Positions 17,972 to 26,899 are shown, counted from the first letter of the stretch. The stretch is 64,000 nt of DNA from Pseudomonadota bacterium (GCA_014584465.1 JACTMU010000015.1:1-64000); one strand, 5' to 3'. Numbers and translations are program-made. Notes: generated by a model not told the origin, from the letters alone.

Positions 17972-19636
17972 ATGTCGTTTGACTATGACAAAATCCAATC
18001 AAAAGATGATGGGGCCAACTGGTCTTCTTATAGCGATCTCTTCATGATGCTCTCCCTCGTCTTTATACTTCTTTACGTTGTCGCAAACCTTCGCAGTGGT
18101 ACTTTCAGTGTTCAAAAGAACGCTGAGTACCAAAGTCTCACAAAGCAAGTTGAAGATCTCAAGCAACAGCTTGAAGTCTACAACACACTCAAACAGGACT
18201 ATCTCAACCGCGGCGCAACCCAACAAGAAAAGGAGCTCTACTCAGAACTGATGGGAAAACTGGATCTCCTCAAAGAGGAGGCCAAGGATGAGAAGGATGC
18301 TCTCAGAAAGCAAGCAGAGGAAAATGAAAAGAAAGAGAATGCACTGAACAAATACCAACAGATGATTCGAAACCTCATCAATTCCAACATGATCGCCCAA
18401 AACCGCATCAAGCGAAGAGAAGAGATCATTCAAAAGAAGGAAGACATCATCACTCAAAAATATAAAGAGGTTGAAAATCTAGAACGCGTCGTTGCGGAGA
18501 AAAAGAGAGAGGTCACGAAGGGCGAAAAGGAAATTGCACGTGTGACAGAAAAACTTGATGAGAAGATCAATCAACTCAATAATGCCTTCAAGCAGCAAAA
18601 GATCTCCAAGAAGAAACTGGAGGAGAAGATACAGGCCATTAAATTTCAAAGCCAAGAGGAGATCGATCGCCTCAAAGAATCCAACACTCAAATCACCACA
18701 GAGCTCTCATCCGCCAATCAACAGCTTGTGAGATCCAAAAGCGAACTTAATGAGGTCAACACCAAGCTCTCAGAAAAAGAGGAAAAGCTAGGTGAATTGG
18801 TTGCCAAACTTGAAGGCAGTGCTCAGGCTCACCGAGAAGCGCTCGAGAAAGAAAAGGCGAGGTTTCGCGCTCAAGCTGATCAGGAAAGAAAGGCGTTTGA
18901 TGAGGCCCTCAATAAGGAGCGTCTTTCGGGCGCACAACGCGCTCAAAGGGAAGCCGAGTTCCAAGCACAGGCTAAGGAGCGTTCAAAGGCGCTCGAAGGA
19001 AAGATTGCAGATTTAGAGAACCAAGTTCGAACCTCCGACGGCGAACTTGCTAAAGCTCGATCGCAAATGAATGCTCGAAAAGAAATTGCAAAACGCATCG
19101 GAAGAAACTTTAAAGCTGCTGGAATTGATGCCGAGGTCGATCCAAACACTGGAGAAGTGACTCTATCATTTGGTCAATACTACTTCGATACGGACCGGCA
19201 TGATCTCAAACCAGAAATGAAAGAGAAGATCAATCAACTTGTGCCCATTTACGCTCGAAGTCTCTTTGAAGACAAAAAAGTCGAAAAATTGATCTCTTCA
19301 ATCGAAATCATTGGATTTGCTTCCCCCACCTACCAGGGAAAGATCGTCGATCCTCAAAGCTTGGAATCGACGGACCGTTCCGCTGTGAATTACAATCTCG
19401 ATCTCAGTTATCGAAGAGGCAAAGCCGTTTTTAACCATATTTTTGACCCCAGTGTTCTAAAGTTTCGGTATCAAAAAGAGCTATGGCCTCTCGTTAAAGT
19501 GACCGGAAGAAGCTTTCTTGCCGAAGCAAAAAAAGAGAGGACCGTCTCTTCCTCAATGACTCAAAGGGAATTCTGCCAAAAGTATGACTGCTATAAAGCA
19601 CAAAAAGTTCTCATCAAGTTCAATCTTAAGGATTAA
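17972..19636 (+). CDS. MotB/OmpA-type stator protein with long coiled coil
   Basis: 554 residues. One transmembrane helix (about 23-41) is preceded by NWSSYSDLF, matching the MotB pattern in which Asp22 would carry the proton. Residues about 45-385 are continuous charged coiled coil (QQLEVYNTLKQD, EKLGELVAKLEG). Residues about 400-554 form an OmpA/MotB-like peptidoglycan-binding domain (VTLSFGQYYFDTDRHDLK, IEIIGFASP, LDLSYRRGKAV). Flagellar MotB and TolR/ExbD lack so long a coil. GAGGAG precedes the ATG. It is first of three tightly spaced genes; the next encodes a proton-channel partner. The proposed role, transmitting channel-generated torque or force to the cell wall, is inference. Confidence 0.8.
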   Translation: MSFDYDKIQSKDDGANWSSYSDLFMMLSLVFILLYVVANLRSGTFSVQKNAEYQSLTKQVEDLKQQLEVYNTLKQDYLNRGATQQEKELYSELMGKLDLLKEEAKDEKDALRKQAEENEKKENALNKYQQMIRNLINSNMIAQNRIKRREEIIQKKEDIITQKYKEVENLERVVAEKKREVTKGEKEIARVTEKLDEKINQLNNAFKQQKISKKKLEEKIQAIKFQSQEEIDRLKESNTQITTELSSANQQLVRSKSELNEVNTKLSEKEEKLGELVAKLEGSAQAHREALEKEKARFRAQADQERKAFDEALNKERLSGAQRAQREAEFQAQAKERSKALEGKIADLENQVRTSDGELAKARSQMNARKEIAKRIGRNFKAAGIDAEVDPNTGEVTLSFGQYYFDTDRHDLKPEMKEKINQLVPIYARSLFEDKKVEKLISSIEIIGFASPTYQGKIVDPQSLESTDRSAVNYNLDLSYRRGKAVFNHIFDPSVLKFRYQKELWPLVKVTGRSFLAEAKKERTVSSSMTQREFCQKYDCYKAQKVLIKFNLKD

Positions 19637-19648
19637 GGAGAAGGTGCA

Positions 19649-20605
19649 ATGTTTTCTCAGGATTTTATCAGCGCGTTAGTAAGAGGCCTCGTCCACTATG
19701 GATCTGAGGTGCTTTTCCCAATCATGATTGCCTCCTTCTTTATGGGGGTGGTCATGCGTTCCTTGATCTACTACACCATTTGGCGAGAGATGTTCTTTGC
19801 CAAAGAATTTGATAAGAGAGTGAACACCTTTCTTGAAACGGTAACACGCGATATGAGACTCTCCTTTTATCTCATTTCCAAGAAGCTCTTGGAAAAGACC
19901 TTTTATGAACTCTTCGTGGTCAGGGCCATCATGAAAAGGCGCAATCCTGATGTCATCATGACCATGAGTGATCGTATATTCCTGACCAAACAGGGAGCTG
20001 CGTGGATTGTTCATGATCTTCTCAAACAGATCAGACATCTGAAACATGATCGAGAGTCCAAGATGCTTCAGATCACAAAGTCCACGCTTCAAAACAATCC
20101 TTGTTTCAATAGAGTTTTTGGAGTCATTCCTGCATCCATGTTTAATGATTTGGTCAACATTCTTCCAGGTATACTCATTGTTGGCGGCATCTTTGGAACC
20201 TTTCTTGGAATTATGTCTGCACTCCCAGAGCTCGGCCAAATGGACCTATCCAACATCGAAGAGACCAAAATGGTCATGGATCGCTTTCTTGAAAACACCT
20301 CTTTTGCCATGTCTACCTCTCTTGTTGGGATCCTGCTTTCGGTCACTTTAAGCATCTTCAATTCAATGTTCTCACCAGAAAAACTTTTTGTTCGAATTGT
20401 GGACCGTCTTGAAAGTGCCCTTGAAAAAATCTGGAGCCGTAGTGATCACAACGACCTTCCTCGAAATCTCTCGGAGTTTGATGAACATCGAGATCCACTT
20501 GAGGCTCTAGCAGAAGAGGCCCTCCATCAAGAGCTTGGCACTCACTCCCCTTCCACAAACAAGAGAAAGGATGGGCCACCTGAACAATCACGAGATGCTT
20601 CGTAA
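19649..20605 (+). CDS. MotA/TolQ/ExbB-family proton channel subunit
   Basis: 318 residues. Three hydrophobic segments are visible: about 20-45 (VLFPIMIASFFMGVVM), 165-190 (ILPGILIVGGIFGTFLGIM) and 218-240 (STSLVGILLSVTLSIF). A loop of about 120 residues lies between the first two, so the topology is TolQ/ExbB-like rather than four-helix MotA. The GIFGTFLGI block is the family's channel signature. A charged tail of about 75 residues follows. AAGGAG precedes the ATG, 12 bases after the preceding stop. It would form a pentameric channel around two copies of the MotB-like protein. ZorA is a possible relative, but the other Zorya proteins are absent. Confidence 0.8.
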   Translation: MFSQDFISALVRGLVHYGSEVLFPIMIASFFMGVVMRSLIYYTIWREMFFAKEFDKRVNTFLETVTRDMRLSFYLISKKLLEKTFYELFVVRAIMKRRNPDVIMTMSDRIFLTKQGAAWIVHDLLKQIRHLKHDRESKMLQITKSTLQNNPCFNRVFGVIPASMFNDLVNILPGILIVGGIFGTFLGIMSALPELGQMDLSNIEETKMVMDRFLENTSFAMSTSLVGILLSVTLSIFNSMFSPEKLFVRIVDRLESALEKIWSRSDHNDLPRNLSEFDEHRDPLEALAEEALHQELGTHSPSTNKRKDGPPEQSRDAS

Positions 20606-20614
20606 AAGGGGTCT

Positions 20615-23416
20615 ATGGGCGCATCACGTAACGTACTCTTTCGAGTTGAGGTTTCAAATGAGAAGGAAACTCACGTTCATTTCATTGAAAAAGACTCCTT
20701 TACCATAGGACGGGGCCGAAACATCGATCTGTCCATCGACTGGAAAGGGATCAGTAGAGAGCATCTCGTTGTCACCTCCAATGTAAGAGACATTTTCATA
20801 CGCGATCTCAACTCAGCCTTCGGAACATTTGTCAGTGAACAAAAGATCTCTCATGGAGACCAACACTACCCCATGGGCCACCCTATCAAGTTAGGAAGCT
20901 GCCCTGACGTCATTCGAATCTATCTCTTTAAACAGGCCCTCTCAAGAGAAGATGAGGCCAATGAGATCATTCAGAATGCGGCCAAACAGGCTGACGAGAT
21001 CAAGAGAAACTCTCTTAAGGAGGCTCAAACCCTTCGTGAAGAGACTTTAAGAAATGTCCAGATCGCTGCATCGGATCTAAAAAGGAAGGCTGAAAATGAG
21101 GCTCGCCATGTTCTTGAGGTCTCTCGAGATCGTGCCCAGGAGATCATTTCTGGTGCCGACCAACGTGGGCATGAACTTCTACAGGAGGCAGAAAGAAAGA
21201 ATGTTCTCGCCCGTGAACAAACGGAGAAACAGTGCACTCATCTCCTTGAAGAGGCAAGAAAGAGTGTTCTTGCTCTGAGAAACAGTGGTGAAAAAGAGGT
21301 TGCCGCACTCATCAGCCAAACTCATCAGCAACAGTTTGAGACAAAGAAACGCATTGAATCTGCTGCACAAAAGGCATTTGATCAAGTCTTAGAAAAATCC
21401 AAATTGCTCTTTGAACAGCGCCAAAACGAAGCCTCTAAGATTGTCAAAGAAGCCCATGAAGCAGCTGTTCACATCAAGGCTCAAGGACAGAAGGATGCGC
21501 AGTCGCTTCTTCTAGAAGCAAGCAATTCTGTTGCCGAGATTAAGAAAAAGGCTGATTCAGAGGCTCTCTCAATCATCGACCAAGCCCACGTCAAAGGTGC
21601 CGAGATTCTTAAGCAGCGAGAAATCGAAGCTCAGCTGCTCCTTTCAAAGGCACAACAAAGCTGCGAAGATCTAATTCGAAAGACGGAGATCCATCGGACC
21701 GAGATGCTCGACAAAGAGCGAGAAAATCTTGAAGCTCTTCGTAGAGAAGAAGAGAAGAGGATCGCTTCGATCACGAACGCAGCTGGTGCCAAGGCCCATG
21801 AGATCGTCTCCAACGCCCAAAAGTCTGCTTCAGATGTACGCGATTCCGTAAGAGTCGAGGTTGAGGAAATATTGAGAAAAGCGGATCAAAAGGGACTTGC
21901 CGTCGTTGCGAAAGCTCAAGAAAAGGCTAAAGGGATCGTTCAAGACTCCTACCGAGACGCCGAACAGGTTCGAATCGAAAACCTCAAAGAGTGTGAGAAA
22001 GAGCGTGAAAAGATTTTTCAATTCGAGAAGGAATGTCAAAATCGCATAGACATTGCCAATCAAGAAAGATCCTTGATTGAAGAGGAGATCGAATCTCTCA
22101 AGAAAGAGAGGGATCAACAACAGAGCTACATAGGTAAGATCAACAATGAGATTGACGATTGGAAACGAAAAAGAGATGAGGTTCAAGTCCTCTATGAAAA
22201 GAGTCAGATTGAATACAATGAGAGACAAGAGGATCTTGATATTGAAATTCAAAGCCAAAGTCTAAGACTTAAAGAGATTGAATCAACACATCAAACTCTG
22301 GTCGAACAGGCCGAGGTAGCTCGAAGAGATATCTCTGAGGCTGCAATGAAAAGAACCGTTGTGGAGGAAAAACTGCGAGAGGCTCAAGACTATGCAGAAA
22401 AGATCATGGATCGAGCCAATGAAAGAAAATCTTTGACGGAAAGAGACGTAGATCTCATTCTTGAAAAGAAAAAGCAACTTGAAGTCCAACTGGAAAATCT
22501 CGCCAAAGAGATTGAATCCACAGCTCAGAAGGCCAAGAATGAACTTGAATCTGAACTTGCCACTCGGCGCTATCAAGCCATGGCTGAAATCGAGGATCAA
22601 GAACTTGCAGTCAGCAATGAAGTCAAGCGTCAACTTGAAGACGGTATCGAAGAGATTTCAAGACATTTGACCTCTGCAGTGAAGGCCCACATAGAAGATA
22701 TGCTGAGTGACCCGAATCATCTGAAATCCATGGATTCCATTGCAAAAAGGATTGATGTTATTGTGAAAAAAGTTCTCACTAAAGAGTATGTCCCTGGTGA
22801 GGATGAGGTCAAAACTCTTATGGGTTACGATCGGGAACGAACCAAGCGCATCCGAAAGAAGTGGAAGCGAGCCGCTTCTTATGCCGCCGTACCGTTGCTT
22901 CTGGTTGCTCTGCATTGGATCTTTCCTGGATTCTACTCGATGCTGTTTCGATCTTCTGATTCTGAGAAGAGTGCACGATCGATTTATATGGATGACATCA
23001 AGAAATCTCATGAAAAAGTATTCTTTGTGCCAAAGAAAGATGAATCCTACAGAGACAACTACACAGAAAATATTCTCTATACAAATCATTTTGTTGAAAC
23101 CTGGGAAAACAAAGACCAATGGATTCCAAAACTCAACGAGTTCTTTGTTGAAGAACTTAAGATTGGTGAGAATGTAATCGTAAAGTTCATTGCCGGAGAA
23201 AACGAACTCGTCCAATCTCTTCTAACCATGAGCAAAGAGGTCACAGTCAAAAATCAGGTTCGTGACATTGCCAAAATGCAAGAATTTGAGAATGAATCCT
23301 TATCCTCACTGGAAAATCTTGTTGGAGGACCAGAAAATTTTCAAAAGTACCTCGAGTTCAAAAAGAGATACTATCTTGATTCCAAAGAAGAATTTCGAAG
23401 CCCCGCTCAACAGTGA
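20615..23416 (+). CDS. Giant FHA-domain / coiled-coil / transmembrane protein
   Basis: 933 residues. An N-terminal FHA domain (about 25-95) keeps the phosphothreonine-reading residues: Gly32-Arg33, Ser47-Arg48-x-His50 and Asn66 with Gly70-Thr71. Residues about 105-735 are almost unbroken charged coiled coil with Ala-rich repeats (ATP-synthase-b/DivIVA-like look: IVKEAHEAAVHIKAQG, AEIKKKADSEA). One transmembrane helix lies at about 752-772 (YAAVPLLLVALHWIFPGFY), leaving about 160 C-terminal residues, probably periplasmic. It begins ten bases after the channel gene, with AAAGGGG as ribosome-binding site, so it is the third component of that operon. It may link phospho-signalling to the channel. 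No whole-length relative is recognised. Confidence 0.75.
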   Translation: MGASRNVLFRVEVSNEKETHVHFIEKDSFTIGRGRNIDLSIDWKGISREHLVVTSNVRDIFIRDLNSAFGTFVSEQKISHGDQHYPMGHPIKLGSCPDVIRIYLFKQALSREDEANEIIQNAAKQADEIKRNSLKEAQTLREETLRNVQIAASDLKRKAENEARHVLEVSRDRAQEIISGADQRGHELLQEAERKNVLAREQTEKQCTHLLEEARKSVLALRNSGEKEVAALISQTHQQQFETKKRIESAAQKAFDQVLEKSKLLFEQRQNEASKIVKEAHEAAVHIKAQGQKDAQSLLLEASNSVAEIKKKADSEALSIIDQAHVKGAEILKQREIEAQLLLSKAQQSCEDLIRKTEIHRTEMLDKERENLEALRREEEKRIASITNAAGAKAHEIVSNAQKSASDVRDSVRVEVEEILRKADQKGLAVVAKAQEKAKGIVQDSYRDAEQVRIENLKECEKEREKIFQFEKECQNRIDIANQERSLIEEEIESLKKERDQQQSYIGKINNEIDDWKRKRDEVQVLYEKSQIEYNERQEDLDIEIQSQSLRLKEIESTHQTLVEQAEVARRDISEAAMKRTVVEEKLREAQDYAEKIMDRANERKSLTERDVDLILEKKKQLEVQLENLAKEIESTAQKAKNELESELATRRYQAMAEIEDQELAVSNEVKRQLEDGIEEISRHLTSAVKAHIEDMLSDPNHLKSMDSIAKRIDVIVKKVLTKEYVPGEDEVKTLMGYDRERTKRIRKKWKRAASYAAVPLLLVALHWIFPGFYSMLFRSSDSEKSARSIYMDDIKKSHEKVFFVPKKDESYRDNYTENILYTNHFVETWENKDQWIPKLNEFFVEELKIGENVIVKFIAGENELVQSLLTMSKEVTVKNQVRDIAKMQEFENESLSSLENLVGGPENFQKYLEFKKRYYLDSKEEFRSPAQQ

Positions 23417-23425
23417 CGGAGTGAC

Positions 23426-23478
23426 GGTGCCAGGCGTATATTTCGGATGCAAAGCATCCGAAATATACGCCTGGCACC
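23426..23478. repeat. Perfect 25-bp palindromic element, copy 1
   Basis: Arms 23426-23450 and 23454-23478 (GGTGCCAGGCGTATATTTCG...) are perfectly complementary around an AAA loop. It starts ten bases after the FHA gene stop. There is no T-tract, so intrinsic termination is doubtful although the hairpin would be very stable. Its GGTGCCAGGC ends match the dispersed element family. Confidence 0.92.
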
Positions 23479-23483
23479 TAATT

Positions 23484-23927
23484 CTAATTCATCGGTGAAG
23501 CAAAAATGATGATGTCTTTGAGCTTATAACCCCTGACTTCAATGCTCTGAGATGCTGTGAACTTATCTGAATCAAGTAAAATACGATAAGATCCATCGGA
23601 CAAATGGCCAAAAAAACTGTAATTTCCGTCAAGATCCGACGTTGTCTCGGCAACAACCTTGTCATCTTTTAAGAGTTTCAATCGTTGATGTTTCAAAGAA
23701 ACAGACTCCAGGCCCTCTCCAAGGACCAATCTCCCGGAGACCATGGTCACAACCTCTTTTCTCTTTAATAGACTTACAGGCCCAACAGTTGCCGTTGAAT
23801 CGTAGTGTTCGCCACTCAAGTAGTTTGCAGGACTCTTTTTCTCGGTCTTAGGGCCATAGGCTACTGGAACACATGCGGAAACCGCGAGTAACAAAAACAT
23901 CTCTATTCTTTTCAACTTGTTGAACAC
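23484..23927 (-). CDS. Small lipoprotein with carboxypeptidase-regulatory-like domain
   Basis: 147 residues. The signal MFLLLAVSAC carries the lipobox AVSAC. The C-terminal part (VSGRLVLGEGLESVSL, TTSDLDGNYSFFGHLSDGSY) is a single beta-sandwich repeat like CarboxypepD_reg/SdrD-B modules, usually a structural or binding domain. A GTG start at 23927 is supported by GGAGGG four bases upstream. The gene lies alone between two copies of the same 53-base palindrome in opposite orientation, which makes it look like a bounded cassette. Function unknown. Confidence 0.68.
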   Translation of the reverse strand: MFNKLKRIEMFLLLAVSACVPVAYGPKTEKKSPANYLSGEHYDSTATVGPVSLLKRKEVVTMVSGRLVLGEGLESVSLKHQRLKLLKDDKVVAETTSDLDGNYSFFGHLSDGSYRILLDSDKFTASQSIEVRGYKLKDIIIFASPMN

Positions 23928-23949
23928 TTCTCCCTCCTAAGCAAGTAAC

Positions 23950-24002
23950 GGTGCCAGGCGTATATTTCGGATGCTTTGCATCCGAAATATACGCCTGGCA
24001 CC
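23950..24002. repeat. Perfect 25-bp palindromic element, copy 2
   Basis: Same arms as the copy at 23426-23478 but with a TTT loop, that is, the reverse complement. Its last base directly abuts the stop codon of the GHMP kinase gene (24003-24005). Confidence 0.92.
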
Positions 24003-24956
24003 TCAAATTGGATGAGTGGCTGTACCAGATTCAAAGATATGGCTATGCTCTGGTGAGGCCCCAAACTGCACCTCGAGCCTCAATCCTTCTGAAAGAAGGG
24101 TGTCTCCTCCACAAAAACGCAGTCCATTTGCTTGTGCCCACTCCGCGACCGAACTCTTTGTTTCGGGGGTGGTTAAAATCAAAAGCACATCTGCACCCAA
24201 AGCACCACAGCCCTTGGCCCCTAAAACCCCGTTCACCCTCTTCACTTTCTCAATCATCTCTCGTGAGAAGGGGTCTACAAGTTGGTGTTTTGCCAAAAGA
24301 GATCCATAGGCTTCAACCCAAAAAACAAACTTCTTGGCATCCTTCTCGACCACGGCTCTCTCCACACTGTCTAGAATCTCTTTAAGTTCGTCTCCGGGGA
24401 ACTCTTTTAAGGTTTCAAGATGCTTGTGAGTCACCACTTTGCGATTCGTATGAACCAGCACAAAACCAAGATCAGAAAATGGCCAATGGGTCCAGACTCT
24501 TTGCGGCTCTCCAGTCCCCGTAAGGGTCAAGTAGCCATTGAACTGACTGACCAGATCACTTCCACTGGGAGTCCAACCCTGTCCGTCCCAACTCACCGAC
24601 AGAAATTCTTTGACCATTTCCGCGCAACCGGAGTTGGATCGACCAAAGCCCCCTTCTAAGAGAGATTTCAGAGCATACACAAGCACAAACTGCGCGCTCG
24701 AAGCCCCAAAGCCCCCGGCCCCATGCCACGGATCATAAAACTCAATACGCCAATGGGAAAAGAGATCACTGCGAGAACGCAAAAGTTTCCCGCCTGGACT
24801 CCATGAATGAATGCCCTCACAAGATCCTTCTCGATCGGAACTTACCTTTAAGACAAATCTCGGTTCGGTAGAAGCTAGGAGAGCTTTTCCTCCCAGAAGG
24901 GCTAGGTACTCGCCTACAATAAAGGTTTTACTGGGTACCGAGAGTTGAATCTCCAT
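24003..24956 (-). CDS. GHMP kinase, probably of the mevalonate pathway
   Basis: 317 residues. Motif 1 is PSKTFIVGEYLALLGG, motif 2 the ATP loop GGFGASSAQFVLVYAL, motif 3 LGAKGCGALGADVLLI. All three fit the GHMP fold. The GEY in motif 1 leans toward phosphomevalonate kinase and the short length toward mevalonate kinase; sequence alone does not settle it. The neighbouring HMG-CoA reductase gene, 27 bases upstream in the same direction, supports a role in isoprenoid synthesis. No other mevalonate kinase or the diphosphomevalonate decarboxylase lies in the window. Confidence 0.78.
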   Translation of the reverse strand: MEIQLSVPSKTFIVGEYLALLGGKALLASTEPRFVLKVSSDREGSCEGIHSWSPGGKLLRSRSDLFSHWRIEFYDPWHGAGGFGASSAQFVLVYALKSLLEGGFGRSNSGCAEMVKEFLSVSWDGQGWTPSGSDLVSQFNGYLTLTGTGEPQRVWTHWPFSDLGFVLVHTNRKVVTHKHLETLKEFPGDELKEILDSVERAVVEKDAKKFVFWVEAYGSLLAKHQLVDPFSREMIEKVKRVNGVLGAKGCGALGADVLLILTTPETKSSVAEWAQANGLRFCGGDTLLSEGLRLEVQFGASPEHSHIFESGTATHPI

Positions 24957-24983
24957 AACTCGCCTTTCCTTCTCACCTTGAGT

Positions 24984-26318
24984 TTAGGTCCTCAATGGTT
25001 CTCTAAGCGCCTCTTGCCGATTCATTCGAAGATCTTTGAGAACTTCAATCGCATTGGTCAAAGAGATTCTCTTGGTCATCTGCAAGATCTCCTCAAGCTT
25101 CCTCTGCATGATGGGAAGTTCTTGCTCATTGGCCCCTGCCCCCAACATCAAATTCTTAATGTGAAGCTTCATATGACCTTCAATGATCCCGACCGAAGTA
25201 AGGGCGCGCAAAGCACCCAAGTTTTGAACCAGTCCCATAGAAGCAACGATTCTTGACAGCTGTTCTGCCGAGGAGATCTTCATCATTCGAAGAGACATCT
25301 TGGCAGCCGGATGAAGATTGGTCACTCCTCCCACTATCCCCACAATGATCGGAGCTTCCATTTCACCAACAAGTGTTCCGTCTGAATGTTTCCATCGGGT
25401 GATCGATCTGTACTGTCCCGAACGACATGCGTGAGCATGAACTCCAGCCTCAACGGCACGCCAATCATTCCCCGTTGCGATGAGTATGGGATCCATTCCA
25501 TTTAAGACCCCTTTGTTGTTCGTCGCTGCTCGATAAGGATCGAAGTAGGCAAACTCCGAAGCCTCTTGAATCTTCTCACCCACTTCGGCATCCACATCAA
25601 ATATCTCAACTTTTGCTCGAGTCAACCTTGAGTCTACCCAGTTGGACAGAATGCACATTGTAACTCGTTCACCCGTCAATTCTTCGATTTTCGGTTTCAA
25701 GAATTCACAAGTCTGATTGACAACGTTTGCCCCCATGGCATCACACGTGTCCACAAAGATATGAATCACCATCATATCACTGCCCCGACTCGTGGGTACT
25801 CTGCGCACCTGAAGATCCCGAACTCCACCACCTCGTTGAACCAATCCTGCTGCAGGATGCGAATTCGCCCAACCGATTAGAGAACTCTTCTCCTCCAAGA
25901 GAACTTTTTCAGAAGTGTCAAAGTTGCCAGCCTTCGCGATCTGAATCTGACCGATGACGGTGCTACCAACCATCTCCGTCGCGATTCGGCCACACTGGCG
26001 AATCCATTTGGCCGTCTTACTGGCAGCAGCAATGATGGAGGTCTCTTCGACCGCCATCGGAATCGTATAGTCACAACCATCGACCCGCATGTTGGTCACA
26101 ACACCCATGGGCATTTGGAAGTAGCCAATCACATTTTCAATAAAGTGCTCGGCAAGTGCAAAGTTCTTAACGCCACCACCTGACAAAAACTCTACATCAT
26201 CAGGTTTTAGAGCTCCAATTTCAACGAGCTTTGCAAGACGCTCCTCGCGGGTGAGCTTAGAAAAACCCGCAAGTGCCTCATTTGTAAGATTTTTCCCCAT
26301 TTTTTGAGCCGCCCCCAT
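24984..26318 (-). CDS. mvaA: Hydroxymethylglutaryl-CoA reductase (class II-like)
   Basis: About 444 residues. The enzyme reduces HMG-CoA to mevalonate. Family motifs: VEETSIIAAAS (catalytic Glu), DAMGANVVN, ATNNKGVLNG (Lys), GNDWRAVEAG (Asp), GVTNLHPAA and IIEGHMKLH (His). There are no membrane helices, as in bacterial class II enzymes. The ATG at 26318 lacks a clear ribosome-binding site; ATG 26297 is an alternative. It is followed by the GHMP kinase and preceded within 20 bases by rplT, so transcription may continue from the ribosomal genes. Confidence 0.93.
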   Translation of the reverse strand: MGAAQKMGKNLTNEALAGFSKLTREERLAKLVEIGALKPDDVEFLSGGGVKNFALAEHFIENVIGYFQMPMGVVTNMRVDGCDYTIPMAVEETSIIAAASKTAKWIRQCGRIATEMVGSTVIGQIQIAKAGNFDTSEKVLLEEKSSLIGWANSHPAAGLVQRGGGVRDLQVRRVPTSRGSDMMVIHIFVDTCDAMGANVVNQTCEFLKPKIEELTGERVTMCILSNWVDSRLTRAKVEIFDVDAEVGEKIQEASEFAYFDPYRAATNNKGVLNGMDPILIATGNDWRAVEAGVHAHACRSGQYRSITRWKHSDGTLVGEMEAPIIVGIVGGVTNLHPAAKMSLRMMKISSAEQLSRIVASMGLVQNLGALRALTSVGIIEGHMKLHIKNLMLGAGANEQELPIMQRKLEEILQMTKRISLTNAIEVLKDLRMNRQEALREPLRT

Positions 26319-26337
26319 CAAACGGAAGTTGGCAAAA

Positions 26338-26688
26338 TCAAGTGCTCATCGCCTCTTTTACAAGGTTTGAAAAGCCATTGGCATCAAAGATCGCCAAATC
26401 AGCCAAACTCTTGCGATCGAGTTCAATGCCCTTGTTCTTTAAGGCCCCTATCAAACGAGAATAGGTCGTTCCATTAAGACGCGCAGCAGCATTAATTCTC
26501 TGTGTCCAAAGGGCTCGAAAGGACCTCTTTCTTGTCTTTCGATCACGAAACGCATAGGCAAGGGCCCTATCATTCAACTCTTTGGCAACACTGAAAAGTC
26601 GGCTGCGCGAGCTGTAATAGCCGCTTGCCCTTTTCAACACTTTCTTTCGACGACGCCTTGCTTTAAAGCCTCTCTTAACTCTCGCCAT
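26338..26688 (-). CDS. rplT: 50S ribosomal protein L20
   Basis: 116 residues, the normal length, starting MARVKRGFKARRRRKKVL with the typical KRASGYYSSRSRLF and ALWTQRINAAARLNGTTYS blocks. It binds 23S rRNA early in assembly and is often an autoregulator of its operon. It lies 19 bases after rpmI. Confidence 0.97.
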   Translation of the reverse strand: MARVKRGFKARRRRKKVLKRASGYYSSRSRLFSVAKELNDRALAYAFRDRKTRKRSFRALWTQRINAAARLNGTTYSRLIGALKNKGIELDRKSLADLAIFDANGFSNLVKEAMST

Positions 26689-26707
26689 AACTCCCCCTTC
26701 TCAATCC

Positions 26708-26899
26708 CTAAAAGTTCAACAGGGAGTGAACGTGATAGTAATTTGCAGAATGAACATAGGCTCCCTTACCTAAATTTCGCTTCCCCTTCGAGCTGTGCTT
26801 CGAAAGTAAGTGACGCATCCCGCATTGCTTCCTTTTGACCTTTCCACTGGAGAGTTGGCGCAGTCGCTTTTTAGCGCCACTGTGGGTCTTTTGCTTCAT
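26708..26899 (-). CDS. rpmI: 50S ribosomal protein L35
   Basis: 63 residues beginning MKQKTHSGAKKRLR with HLLSKHSSKGKRNLGK; the length fits the family. The ATG at 26899 is preceded by GAGAGGAGATCT, so the longer frame from 26920 is rejected. infC, the usual upstream partner, is absent; the gene is preceded by about 120 bases of leader and then a terminator of the next gene, so rpmI probably heads the transcript. Confidence 0.95.
   Translation of the reverse strand: MKQKTHSGAKKRLRQLSSGKVKRKQCGMRHLLSKHSSKGKRNLGKGAYVHSANYYHVHSLLNF

Noticed and set aside
17972-23416. Zorya defence system
   Set aside because: The channel and peptidoglycan-binding pair resemble ZorA/ZorB, but no ZorC, ZorD or ZorE gene is present, and the third gene has an FHA domain and no helicase or nuclease motif.
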